Assembly: GCF_014201705.1 (NCBI RefSeq)
Contig: NZ_JACHFA010000001.1
Coordinates: 124,001 to 188,000, forward strand
Source of the DNA: Borreliella spielmanii
GTDB taxonomy: Bacteria > Spirochaetota > Spirochaetia > Borreliales > Borreliaceae
Length of the DNA stretch: 64,000 nt
Reading direction: 5' to 3'
Each line of letters starts with the position of its first letter. Within the stretch, counting starts at the first letter, position 1. The notes below the pieces were generated by a model. The model searched no databases, had not been told where the DNA came from, and was given only the letters and a program-made list of their open reading frames with translations. The position numbers and the translations under genes were made by a program. Positions 7,532-16,517 of the stretch are shown here, in pieces.

Positions 7532-9124
7532 ATGATAAATTACAAAAATCTTAATGAACTTGAAAACTTTAAAATCCTTGAAAGGATTGATCCAGAGGTG
7601 TTAAAAACTGCATTAACTGGAAAAAGAATAAAAGAGTACGACATTACAATAGAAGGAGACAGTGTACATTATAATTATGCTTCAAAACAAATTAATGAAA
7701 ACCACCTTAAAATTTTTCAAAATTTAAGCGATGAAGCAAATTTAATAGAAAAATATAAAGAAATACTTAATGGAGAAAAGATTAATATTAGTGAAAATAG
7801 AAAAGTCCTACATCACCTTACAAGAGGGCAAATTGGTAAAGACGTAATAGAAGACAATAAAGAAAATATGCGGGAGTTTTTCCAATCAGAACTTGAAAAG
7901 ATATATAATTTTGCAAAGCAAATCCATTCTGGGAATATTAAAAGTGCAAATGGTAAAAAATTTAAAAACGTAGTTCAAATAGGAATTGGTGGATCCAGCC
8001 TAGGACCAAAAGCTCTCTACAGCTCAATAAAAAATTATGCAAAAAAACACAATCTGGCCTTAATGGATGGTTACTTTATTTCAAACATCGATCCAGACGA
8101 ATCAGAAGAAGTGTTAAATAACATTAATATTGATGAAACTCTTTTTATTATTGTCTCAAAAAGCGGAAATACATTAGAAACCAAGGCTAATATGCAATTC
8201 TTAATAAACAAATTGAAATTAAATGGTATAAAAGACTATAAAAAACAAATGGTCATTATAACATTAAAAGACAGCATGTTAGCACTAGAGGAAAAAGGGT
8301 ATCTTGAATATTTCTTTATGCATGATTCAATAGGTGGAAGATTTTCTCCAACATCAGCAGTTGGGCTTGCGCTACTTACCCTTTGCTTCACAGAAAAAAT
8401 TGTAAAAGAAATTTTAAAAGGAGCCCATAAGGCTGACAAAAAATCATTAAATAAAAACGTAAAAGACAATGCATCTCTTTTAGCAGCACTAATTAGTATA
8501 TACGAAAGAAATGTTCTCAACTACAGTAGCAATTGCATAATTGCTTATTCTAAGGCAATGGAAAATTTTTATCTTCACTTACAACAACTTGAAATGGAAA
8601 GCAATGGTAAAAGTGTAAACAGATTTAACGAAACAATAAACTACAAAACTGTAAGAATAATTTGGGGGGGTATTGGAACGGATGTTCAGCACTCATTCTT
8701 TCAAATGCTTCATCAAGGAACAGATATAGTTCCAATGGATTTCATAGGTTTTAATGAAACACAGCTTAAAGAAGATGTAATCTCCGATAACAGCTCAAGC
8801 AATGATAAATTAAAAGCAAATTTAATAGCCCAAATAATAGCATTCTCAAAAGGCAAAGAAAATAGTAACAAAAATAAAAATTTTAAAGGTGAGAGACCTT
8901 CTGCACTAATATATTCAAAAGAATTAACACCTTATACAATAGGATCAATACTATCCCATTATGAAAATAAAGTAATGTTTGAGGGATTTTTATTAAACAT
9001 AAATTCATTCGACCAAGAAGGAGTTCAGCTAGGAAAAATTCTTGCAAATCAAATTTTAAAAAATGATATTTTTGAAGATGAAATAGTAGGATCTTATTCT
9101 AAAAAAATATTAAAGCAAGATTAA
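7532..9124 (+). CDS. pgi: Glucose-6-phosphate isomerase
   Basis: Interconverts glucose-6-phosphate and fructose-6-phosphate in glycolysis, the main energy route of Borrelia. About 530 residues with the SIS-fold signatures VQIGIGGSSLGPKAL, VSKSGNTLETKANM, DSIGGRFSPTSAVG and the C-terminal SFDQEGVQLGK (PGI signature with the catalytic Lys/Gln region). The start is decided by the ribosome-binding site: AAAGGGG at 7518-7524 is 7 nt from the ATG at 7532 but only 1 nt from an in-frame GTG at 7526, so ATG is chosen. It lies in the plus-strand run after the ParB-like gene and 64 nt before the transporter. Confidence 0.96.
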   Translation: MINYKNLNELENFKILERIDPEVLKTALTGKRIKEYDITIEGDSVHYNYASKQINENHLKIFQNLSDEANLIEKYKEILNGEKINISENRKVLHHLTRGQIGKDVIEDNKENMREFFQSELEKIYNFAKQIHSGNIKSANGKKFKNVVQIGIGGSSLGPKALYSSIKNYAKKHNLALMDGYFISNIDPDESEEVLNNINIDETLFIIVSKSGNTLETKANMQFLINKLKLNGIKDYKKQMVIITLKDSMLALEEKGYLEYFFMHDSIGGRFSPTSAVGLALLTLCFTEKIVKEILKGAHKADKKSLNKNVKDNASLLAALISIYERNVLNYSSNCIIAYSKAMENFYLHLQQLEMESNGKSVNRFNETINYKTVRIIWGGIGTDVQHSFFQMLHQGTDIVPMDFIGFNETQLKEDVISDNSSSNDKLKANLIAQIIAFSKGKENSNKNKNFKGERPSALIYSKELTPYTIGSILSHYENKVMFEGFLLNINSFDQEGVQLGKILANQILKNDIFEDEIVGSYSKKILKQD

Positions 9125-9188
9125 TTAATTTTAAATACATATCCTTAAGTTTAAAAAAGAATGCACTAAGCTTATACAAGAGGTAAGA

Positions 9189-10580
9189 ATGGATAAGATA
9201 AGTATATTATATACATTAATCAACATTATAACTATGCTTATTCTAATAAGAATAGTTTATTTTTGTAAAAGAAAAAATATCTCTTTTACAAAAAGAGTGT
9301 TTATATCGTTAGGACTAGGAATAGTATTTGGAATGGCTATCCAATATTTTTATGGCGCAAATTCATCTATAACAAACGAAACTATTAATTGGATAAATAT
9401 TTTAGGTGATGGATACGTAAGACTTCTTAAAATGATTATAACCCCTTTAATAATAACATCAATAATCTCTGCAATAATAAAATTAACCAACAGCAAAGAT
9501 GCTGGAAAAATGAGCCTATTTGTAATATTAACACTGATATTTACAGCAGGCATTGCTGCTATCATTGGCATTTCCACTGCTTTAATATTAGGATTAACAG
9601 CAGAAGGACTGCAAGCAGGAACCAGCGAAATTTTACAAGGTGAAAAATTACAAAAAGGCCTTGAAATATTAAATCAAACACCAATCACAAAAAAAATTAC
9701 AGAACTTATTCCACAAAATATATTTGAAGATTTAGCAGGACTTAGAAAAAACTCAACAATCGGAGTTGTAATATTCTCAGCTATCATAGGAATAGCCGCA
9801 CTTAAAACATCTGTTAAAAAGCCAGAATCAATAGAATTTTTTAAAAAAATAATATTAACATTTCAAGACACAATATTAGGAATAGTAACTTTAATTTTAA
9901 AACTAACACCTTATGCTATATTAGCTTTAATGACAAAAATTACAGCAACCAGCGAAATTACAAGCATAATAAAGCTTGGGGAATTTGTAATTGCTTCTTA
10001 CATTGCCATAGGTTTTACATTTCTTATGCATATGTCATTAATTGCAATAAACAAATTAAACCCAATTACTTTTATAAAAAAAATATCTCCAGCACTAACA
10101 TTTGCATTCATATCTAGATCTAGTGCTGCAACCATACCTATTAACATAGAAATTCAAACTAAAAACCTAGGGGTAAGCGAAGGAATAGCAAATTTATCAA
10201 GCTCTTTTGGAACATCAATTGGGCAAAATGGTTGCTCAGCACTGCACCCCTCTATGCTTGCAGTAATGCTAGCACCAACTCAAGGAATCAACCCTACAGA
10301 TACTTTATTTATACTCACACTTCTTGGATTAATAATAATAACTTCATTTGGAGCTGCTGGCGCTGGCGGAGGCGCCACAACAGCTTCATTAATGGTACTC
10401 TCAGCAATGAACTTTCCAGTAGGATTGGTTGGACTTGTAATATCTGTTGAACCTTTAATTGACATGGGAAGAACAGCTGTTAATGTAAGCGGCTCAATGG
10501 TTGCCGGTGTTATATCTGCAAAACAACTTAAACAATTTAACCACAATATATACAACGAAAAAGAGCTTATAACTAAATAA
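9189..10580 (+). CDS. DAACS-family symporter, closer to L-cystine carrier TcyP than to glutamate carriers
   Basis: 463-residue inner-membrane carrier of the dicarboxylate/amino acid:cation symporter family. Seen: about 8-10 hydrophobic segments; an HP1 hairpin FISRSSAATIPINIE; NGCSALHPSM in the TM7 position; a glycine-rich HP2 hairpin (GAAGAGGGATTASL); and a TM8 motif IDMGRTAVNVSGSM (D425, R428, T429, N432). It has been annotated gltP in Borrelia (recalled). The TM7 NGCSALHP and the Ser at 436, where archaeal GltPh has the Na-binding Asp of NVTGD, resemble Bacillus TcyP, which is also about 463 residues. A good AAGAGG precedes the ATG by 5 nt. The next gene, CoA-disulfide reductase, starts 14 nt downstream, which fits cystine/thiol uptake. 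Glutamate or aspartate transport is the alternative. Confidence 0.8.
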   Translation: MDKISILYTLINIITMLILIRIVYFCKRKNISFTKRVFISLGLGIVFGMAIQYFYGANSSITNETINWINILGDGYVRLLKMIITPLIITSIISAIIKLTNSKDAGKMSLFVILTLIFTAGIAAIIGISTALILGLTAEGLQAGTSEILQGEKLQKGLEILNQTPITKKITELIPQNIFEDLAGLRKNSTIGVVIFSAIIGIAALKTSVKKPESIEFFKKIILTFQDTILGIVTLILKLTPYAILALMTKITATSEITSIIKLGEFVIASYIAIGFTFLMHMSLIAINKLNPITFIKKISPALTFAFISRSSAATIPINIEIQTKNLGVSEGIANLSSSFGTSIGQNGCSALHPSMLAVMLAPTQGINPTDTLFILTLLGLIIITSFGAAGAGGGATTASLMVLSAMNFPVGLVGLVISVEPLIDMGRTAVNVSGSMVAGVISAKQLKQFNHNIYNEKELITK

Positions 10581-10594
10581 ATGGAAAAACAATT

Positions 10595-11926
10595 ATGAAA
10601 ATAATAATTATTGGGGGCACATCAGCAGGAACTAGTGCCGCAGCTAAAGCAAAACGCTTAAACAAAAACCTAGATATTACTATCTATGAAAAAACAAATA
10701 TTGTATCCTTTGGAGCTTGTGGTCTGCCTTACTTTATAGGGGGATTTTTTGACAATCCAAACACAATGATCTCAAGAACACAAGAAGAATTCAAAAAAAC
10801 TGGAATCTCTGTTAAAACTAACCACGAAGTCATCAAAGTAGATGCAAAAAGTAATACAATTACAATAAAAAATCAAAAAACAGGAAGCATTCTTAACAAT
10901 ACTTACGACAAACTAATGATAGCAACTGGTGCAAAACCTATTATCCCAGCAATAAATAATATCAATCTAGAAAATTTTTATACACTTAGAAATTTAGAAG
11001 ACGGTCAAAAACTAAAAAATTTAATGGATAATGAAGAGATTAAAAATATAGTGATAATTGGTGCTGGATACATTGGAATTGAAATGATAGAAGCAGCAAA
11101 AAATAAAAGAAAAAATGTAAGATTAATTCAACTAGACAAATACATCCTAATAGATTCCTTTGACGAAGAAATAGTTAAAATAATGGAAGAAGAACTGATA
11201 GAAAAAGGAGTTGATCTTCATACAAGTGAATTTGTAAAAAGCTTAATAGGAGAAAAAAAGGTAGAAGGGGTGGTAACAAACAAAAATACTTATCAAGCTG
11301 ACGTTGTCATACTTGCTACTGGAATAAAACCCGCTACTGAATTTTTAGAAAATCAACTTAAAACTAATATAAATGGAGCAATAATTGTAAATGAGTATGG
11401 CGAAACTAGCATTAAAAATATTTTTTCTGCAGGAGATTGTGCAACTATTTATAATATAGTAAGCAAAAAAAATGAATACATACCCCTAGCAACAACAGCT
11501 AACAAGCTTGGTAGAATAGTCGGTGAAAATTTAGCCGGAAATCATATTTCATTTAAAGGGACATTGGGCTCAGCTTCAATTAAAATACTATCTCTGGAAG
11601 CTGCAAGAACAGGGATTACAGAAAACGATGCAAAAAAGCTTCAAATAAAATATAAAACGATTTTTGTAAAGGATAAAAATCATACAAATTATTATCCAGG
11701 GCAAGAAGATCTTTATATTAAATTAATTTATGAAGAAAATACCAAAGTAATCCTTGGGGCACAAGCAATAGGAAAAAATGGAGCTGTAATAAGAATTCAT
11801 GCTTTATCAATTGCAATCTATTCAAAACTTACAACAAAAGAATTGGGAATGATGGACCTCTCATATTCTCCACCATTCTCAAGAACCTGGGACATATTAA
11901 ATATTGCTGGAAATGCTGCCAAATAG
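10595..11926 (+). CDS. cdr: Coenzyme A disulfide reductase
   Basis: NAD(P)H- and FAD-dependent enzyme that reduces CoA disulfide to CoASH, which serves as the main small thiol in glutathione-lacking Borrelia. 443 residues. N-terminal FAD Rossmann motif IIIGGTSAGTSAAAKAKR; a single redox-active cysteine in SFGACGLPY (C42), the hallmark of the CoADR/Nox group; NAD(P)H-binding IIGAGYIGIEM near residue 150; a second FAD motif IFSAGDCA; and a C-terminal dimerisation domain. Older annotations call it NADH oxidase, but CoADR activity has been reported for the B. burgdorferi protein. It follows the putative cystine carrier by 14 nt. It ends 33 nt from the convergent pfk gene, in an AT-rich spacer without a clear terminator hairpin. 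Confidence 0.9.
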   Translation: MKIIIIGGTSAGTSAAAKAKRLNKNLDITIYEKTNIVSFGACGLPYFIGGFFDNPNTMISRTQEEFKKTGISVKTNHEVIKVDAKSNTITIKNQKTGSILNNTYDKLMIATGAKPIIPAINNINLENFYTLRNLEDGQKLKNLMDNEEIKNIVIIGAGYIGIEMIEAAKNKRKNVRLIQLDKYILIDSFDEEIVKIMEEELIEKGVDLHTSEFVKSLIGEKKVEGVVTNKNTYQADVVILATGIKPATEFLENQLKTNINGAIIVNEYGETSIKNIFSAGDCATIYNIVSKKNEYIPLATTANKLGRIVGENLAGNHISFKGTLGSASIKILSLEAARTGITENDAKKLQIKYKTIFVKDKNHTNYYPGQEDLYIKLIYEENTKVILGAQAIGKNGAVIRIHALSIAIYSKLTTKELGMMDLSYSPPFSRTWDILNIAGNAAK

Positions 11927-11959
11927 TAAAAAATTTAAATTTAATTAATTTAATTCAAT

Positions 11960-13303
11960 TTAATTCTTCATGCTAATTGGTTGTCCTGTGCTTGAGAGAA
12001 CATCTCTCCAAAAAGAACCATTCGGATTAACCTTATTTCTGTCAATTACTGCCATCTTAATTGGTATGTGCACAAATTTTGTACTCCATAAACTAATCAA
12101 CATTTTTGTCTTGCCGGACATTGCAGCATGAACAGCGTTAGACCCAAGTCTAGCACAATAAAGCGAATCACTAGCATTAGCAGGCGAACTTCTAATAATA
12201 TAACTAGGATCAATATATTTAAGGGTAAATTGTATATTCTTTGCTTTAAAATATTCTGTAATTTTATCTTTAATATAAAGTCCAATATCCTCATAAAGCA
12301 AATTCCCAGAATCGTCTTTCTTACGAGGGAAATGATCAAAATACTTTTGACCTGCTCCTTCTGCTATCAATATTACTGCATGGGGAATTTCTTCTAAACT
12401 TTCCTTCTCTAAAAGTCGTCTTTCAAGATGAACAAGAAATCCATTAGGACCTTCTATGTCAAAATCAAGCTCTGGAATTAAACAAAAATTAACATCATTA
12501 GAAGAAAGCGCAGTATGAGCAGCAATAAAGCCAGAATCTCGTCCCATAACTTTAACAAGTCCAATGCCATTATAAGCACTATTAGCTTCAAAATGAGCAC
12601 CAGCAACAGCTGCAACCGCTTGTTCTACAGCAGTCTCAAATCCAAAAGATTTTTGAACAAACATAAAATCATTATCCACAGTTTTAGGAATGCCCACAAC
12701 TGCTATTTTTAAATTTCTTTTTTCTATCTCCTCAGCAATAAGAAGAGATCCCTTTTGGGTACCATCTCCACCTATGTTAAAAATCATATTAATGTTCATT
12801 CTCTCTAAAGTATCAACTATTTCCACAGGTTTAATACCACCCCTTGAAGAGCCAAGAATAGTACCTCCAAATTTATTAATATCATCAACAACATCTGGAT
12901 TAAGATTAATAAAAGGTGAATTTGACTCAGGAAGAAGCCCTTGATATCCAAATTTTACCCCATAAATATTGCGAACACCATAAATTTTCCATAAAGTTCG
13001 CACAATAGAACGAATAACATCGTTAAAACCGGGACAAAGTCCACCACAAGTAGTAATAGCAGCCTTAACATGTCTGGGCACAAAATAAATTTTTTCTCTA
13101 GGTCCAGCTTTTTCTAAAAGAACATCTTCGTACCTATCTCCCTCATCTTCATTTCTATATACACTAAATTTAATTTTATTTTTTTCATTAACAAAATGTG
13201 AAGAACCCTCGCTAGCATAAAAATCAATCAAAGGATTGTTTTGCTTGCATTCCCCCAAACTGTCTATTTTAAAATCTAAATTTTCATTTTTAATTCTATA
13301 CAC
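11960..13303 (-). CDS. pfk: 6-phosphofructokinase, long clade with GGDG + PKTVDND
   Basis: Phosphorylates fructose-6-phosphate. 447 residues with GGLCPGFNDVIR (87-98), IGGDGTQKG (donor site, GGDGT 178-182), PKTVDND (206-212) and MGRDSGFIA (253-261). The N-terminal extension of about 75 residues and these motifs resemble the trypanosomatid/Entamoeba clade, where Gly after GGD goes with ATP use even though the Lys of PKT is shared with pyrophosphate enzymes. Borrelia also encodes a separate, longer pyrophosphate-dependent PFK elsewhere (recalled). I therefore predict ATP as donor here. The start is a GTG at 13303 with AAGGAG 8 nt upstream. Confidence 0.9.
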   Translation of the reverse strand: MYRIKNENLDFKIDSLGECKQNNPLIDFYASEGSSHFVNEKNKIKFSVYRNEDEGDRYEDVLLEKAGPREKIYFVPRHVKAAITTCGGLCPGFNDVIRSIVRTLWKIYGVRNIYGVKFGYQGLLPESNSPFINLNPDVVDDINKFGGTILGSSRGGIKPVEIVDTLERMNINMIFNIGGDGTQKGSLLIAEEIEKRNLKIAVVGIPKTVDNDFMFVQKSFGFETAVEQAVAAVAGAHFEANSAYNGIGLVKVMGRDSGFIAAHTALSSNDVNFCLIPELDFDIEGPNGFLVHLERRLLEKESLEEIPHAVILIAEGAGQKYFDHFPRKKDDSGNLLYEDIGLYIKDKITEYFKAKNIQFTLKYIDPSYIIRSSPANASDSLYCARLGSNAVHAAMSGKTKMLISLWSTKFVHIPIKMAVIDRNKVNPNGSFWRDVLSSTGQPISMKN

Positions 13304-13331
13304 AGCAAATACTCCTTTATAGTATTATAAA

Positions 13332-14303
13332 TTACTTTCTAATAAATTGACTTTGATCTTTAATCATATCGTATATGTCATCATAAATATAAGGAGAACC
13401 TTCAACAGGTGATTTAATTAAATTACCAGCTATGAATTCAAAATATTTATTCAACTTTGAATTCTTCTCAAAATCAATAAATGGCATTCTATTATTAATA
13501 GCCTCTCTAAAACTTTTTGCAAAAGGCACAAAGCCTATAAACTCTATTGGTATATTAATATTATTCTTAACAACATTAATCAAATTTTCACACATAGCAA
13601 TCTCTTCGCTAGTTTCTATTCTATTTAACACTACTCTAGGATAAAAATTATTCATCATCTTCTTAACCTTCAAAGAAGAACTTAAAGAAATAAGTTCAAT
13701 CCCAACAACTAAATCTTTAAATCCAAGTTTTGTTCCTTCAATCTTATCTTTAAAAAAATTAGCAATATAATCGCGCTCAGGACTTTTCTGAGGAAAGCCT
13801 AAATATAAAAGGCGATAAAGAGCATTCTTTAAAAAAGAATAAGCATTAAGTATAGAGGGGGTTTCTGGAACTGTAACAATCACACCACTATAAGATGCTA
13901 AATAAAAATCTATTGTATTATAAGAAGTTCCAGATCCTAAATCTAAAAAAATAAAATCAGCAACAAGATCATTCTGAATAGATTCTACAATCTTTTTCTT
14001 AACAGAAAAAGAAAGATTAGCTGTTCCTGTATAAAGAGCATCACCTGGAATCAGATAAAGTTTATCATAAGGTGTTTTACACACTAAATCCGAAAAACTT
14101 TTATCCTTTTTATTAATAAAAGAACCAATACCTACACCCTTATTTTTAACACCCAAACAAGTATGTAGATTAGAACCACCAAGATCAAGATCAACAAGTA
14201 TTACAGTTTTACCTAAACTAGAAAGCTTATAACCAATATTTGCAACAAAAGATGTTTTTCCAACACCACCTTTACCACTTGCTACAGGAATGATTTTAGT
14301 CAT
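13332..14303 (-). CDS. MinD/ParA-family ATPase (FlhG/YlxH-like)
   Basis: 323-residue SIMIBI ATPase. It begins MTKIIPVASGKGGVGKTS, the deviant Walker A with the signature Lys of the MinD/ParA family, then VDLDLGGSNLH (switch I) and FIFLDLGSGTSYNTID (Walker B/switch II). The long C-terminal half has no DNA-binding segment, and no obvious amphipathic membrane-targeting helix ends the protein. In Borrelia a YlxH/FlhG homologue also sits in the flagellar operon; this one is separate, 9 nt downstream of ktrA and 28 nt before pfk. It may position a membrane complex, but its partner is unknown. A specific name (minD, flhG) is not justified from sequence alone. Confidence 0.85.
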   Translation of the reverse strand: MTKIIPVASGKGGVGKTSFVANIGYKLSSLGKTVILVDLDLGGSNLHTCLGVKNKGVGIGSFINKKDKSFSDLVCKTPYDKLYLIPGDALYTGTANLSFSVKKKIVESIQNDLVADFIFLDLGSGTSYNTIDFYLASYSGVIVTVPETPSILNAYSFLKNALYRLLYLGFPQKSPERDYIANFFKDKIEGTKLGFKDLVVGIELISLSSSLKVKKMMNNFYPRVVLNRIETSEEIAMCENLINVVKNNINIPIEFIGFVPFAKSFREAINNRMPFIDFEKNSKLNKYFEFIAGNLIKSPVEGSPYIYDDIYDMIKDQSQFIRK

Positions 14304-14312
14304 TATTAAATC

Positions 14313-15095
14313 CTAATTATCCTTACGATCTTTTTGAAAAATTTTCATAAAATTAAAAATCCCCACAAACCTCGATTTCTTTTCAGTATCTTTGCTTAAA
14401 CTTTCATCCTCTTTAGAAACCGAAATTAAATCTTTAATTAAATCTTTATTGTTTGTAAAATTTTCAATACTATCCGGTTTCCCACAAATTACAATTTTAT
14501 CATCTTTTAAAAAAAAATAATCACCATCAACAAATTCATATCTAGAATTACTTAAATTTCTAACAGCAATCACTGTAATACCGCATTCCCTTCTAAGATC
14601 AGCTTCAAAAAGAGTTTTTCCAACATATTCTTTAGGAATAACAGTTTCAGCAACAATAATATCATACCCAATAATATTATAAGTTGAAAGATTAGGAGAT
14701 ACTAATAATGGGGTTAATCTTCTTGCGGCATCTTTACTTGGAAATATAATTTTTGTTGCACCAAGAGTTTTTAATATTTCAGCATCATCCCTATTTTCTG
14801 TCTTAACGCATATTTCCTTCAAACCTAAAAGATTACAATAATGAGTTACAAGGGCACTTTTGCCCAGATCATCATCAAAATCAATCACAACAGCATCTGT
14901 ATCTACAGGAATTATTCTTTTCAAAGCATTTTTAGTAAATTGTTCAACAACAAAGCTTTCTGTAGATATCACATCATATTCTTCAATAAGCTCTTTAGAT
15001 GTATCTATAATAATAATTTGACAATCAAGTCTGCTTAAATCTTCAAGCAAATGAATTCCCAAATTACTAAGTCCAATAATAACAAATGTTTTCAT
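14313..15095 (-). CDS. ktrA: KtrA/TrkA-type RCK gating subunit of the potassium channel
   Basis: Cytoplasmic regulatory ring subunit for the membrane protein encoded just upstream. 260 residues: RCK_N Rossmann domain (about 1-118) starting TFVIIGLSNLGIHLLEDL, RCK_C domain (about 135-215), and a charged 45-residue extension not usual in KtrA. The nucleotide loop reads GLSNLG, not the canonical GxGxxG: the second Gly is an Asn. The acidic end of strand beta-2 (IIIDTSKE) is present. RCK_C domains of Gram-positive KtrA/C bind c-di-AMP, a nucleotide Borrelia also makes, so this is a plausible receptor (inference). It starts 3 nt after ktrB ends, so the two are one transcript. Confidence 0.9.
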   Translation of the reverse strand: MKTFVIIGLSNLGIHLLEDLSRLDCQIIIIDTSKELIEEYDVISTESFVVEQFTKNALKRIIPVDTDAVVIDFDDDLGKSALVTHYCNLLGLKEICVKTENRDDAEILKTLGATKIIFPSKDAARRLTPLLVSPNLSTYNIIGYDIIVAETVIPKEYVGKTLFEADLRRECGITVIAVRNLSNSRYEFVDGDYFFLKDDKIVICGKPDSIENFTNNKDLIKDLISVSKEDESLSKDTEKKSRFVGIFNFMKIFQKDRKDN

Positions 15096-15098
15096 ATT

Positions 15099-16430
15099 TC
15101 AACCAACCAAAATATCCTGCCTTGGCCTTGTAAATTCTTCAAAACGTGACTTTCTTGAAACAAAAACAGCCATCGAAAAAAGCCCTATTCGTCCCGCAAA
15201 CATAGTAAAAATTATAATGACTTTACCCCAAAATGACAAATCCTGAGTTACTCCAACTGAAAGACCAACTGTTCCAAAAGCAGAAAATACTTCATAACCC
15301 AAATCAATAACTTTCCAATTGCCAGATCCTCCCTCAAAAAAAAGAAGCATAAAAAAAGAAAAACTTACAATAAAAATAGCTCTTGCAAAAAATAAAAGTG
15401 CAAATCTTATACTATCTATTGAAACCTTGTAAGACCCAATAATATATCCATTGCCGTTTTGATTTTTAACAACAGCTAATATAATTAAAAAAAATGTTGT
15501 AATCTTAATTCCTCCTGCAGTTGATCCGGGTGCCCCACCAATAAACATAAATGGCAGAGAAACTATTTGAGTTCTTCCACTTATTAAAGAATTATCAAGA
15601 TAATTAAAACCAGCTGTTCTAGTACTAATAGAATAAAAAATTGAATTAAATATTAGAGTCCCTATTGAATAACCATCTTTTAATTTATGCATCTCTGTAA
15701 AAAAGAATAAAATTGCACCAATTACAATTAAAACAAAACTTAAAGAAAAAACTATTTTGGCATGAAGTGATAATTTTTTTTTATTCTTAATAGTATTCTT
15801 TACATCTCTGTAGACCATAAACCCAAGCCCACCACAAATTATTAAAATAGAAACCACAACTATAGCTTCAGGAACATCTCGCCATGCATAAATACTCTCA
15901 GAATGCATAGAAAAACCTGCATTACAAAAAGCAGAAATTGTAGTAAATAAAGCCTCTAAGAATGAAATACTAACTCCCCTAAGTTTAAAACAAATAAGTA
16001 TTAATATTAAACCTATCATTTCAATTGAAAAAGTTATAAACAATATGCTTTTTAAAATTCTAATAGGATTATATTCTATATTTGAAAGGGAATACTGCTT
16101 TATTATTCTTGCATCTGTTAAATTCATTTTCTTTTTAGGTATAAGCAAATAAAAAGTGGTAATGCTTATAAAGCCTAGCCCCCCAAGCTGGACTAGTAGC
16201 ATTATCAAAATAAATCCAAAAGTAGAAAAACTTTCTATTTTAACCGTTGTAAGACCCGTAATACTTACAGCAGAAACAGCAGTAAAAAGAGCATCGATGT
16301 ATGCTAATTTGCCATCACCTCCCCAAGAAATAGGCAGCATTAACAAAAGAGAGCCTACAAGCATAATTAAAAGAAAATAACTAAAAAGTAAAAACCTGTC
16401 GCTAAATTCAAATTTCAACATATCATACAA
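15099..16430 (-). CDS. ktrB: KtrB/TrkH-type potassium transporter subunit
   Basis: Integral membrane pore protein for K+ uptake. 443 residues with four M1-P-M2 repeats. The filter glycine of each pore loop is visible: SITGLTTV, FCNAGFSM, TRTAGFNY and GTVGLSVG. The length fits KtrB (about 440-450) better than E. coli TrkH (483). The downstream ktrA supplies the RCK gate. A divergent promoter region of 87 nt is shared with cyaB. The ATG at 16430 is taken; an in-frame ATG three codons later is possible. Confidence 0.92.
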   Translation of the reverse strand: MYDMLKFEFSDRFLLFSYFLLIMLVGSLLLMLPISWGGDGKLAYIDALFTAVSAVSITGLTTVKIESFSTFGFILIMLLVQLGGLGFISITTFYLLIPKKKMNLTDARIIKQYSLSNIEYNPIRILKSILFITFSIEMIGLILILICFKLRGVSISFLEALFTTISAFCNAGFSMHSESIYAWRDVPEAIVVVSILIICGGLGFMVYRDVKNTIKNKKKLSLHAKIVFSLSFVLIVIGAILFFFTEMHKLKDGYSIGTLIFNSIFYSISTRTAGFNYLDNSLISGRTQIVSLPFMFIGGAPGSTAGGIKITTFFLIILAVVKNQNGNGYIIGSYKVSIDSIRFALLFFARAIFIVSFSFFMLLFFEGGSGNWKVIDLGYEVFSAFGTVGLSVGVTQDLSFWGKVIIIFTMFAGRIGLFSMAVFVSRKSRFEEFTRPRQDILVG

Positions 16431-16517
16431 AAAGTTGTTTAAATTATTAAAAATTCATCTTATATAGCATAATATTTTAACATTGAAATATTATCATAAT
16501 TACATTATTTTTAATAT

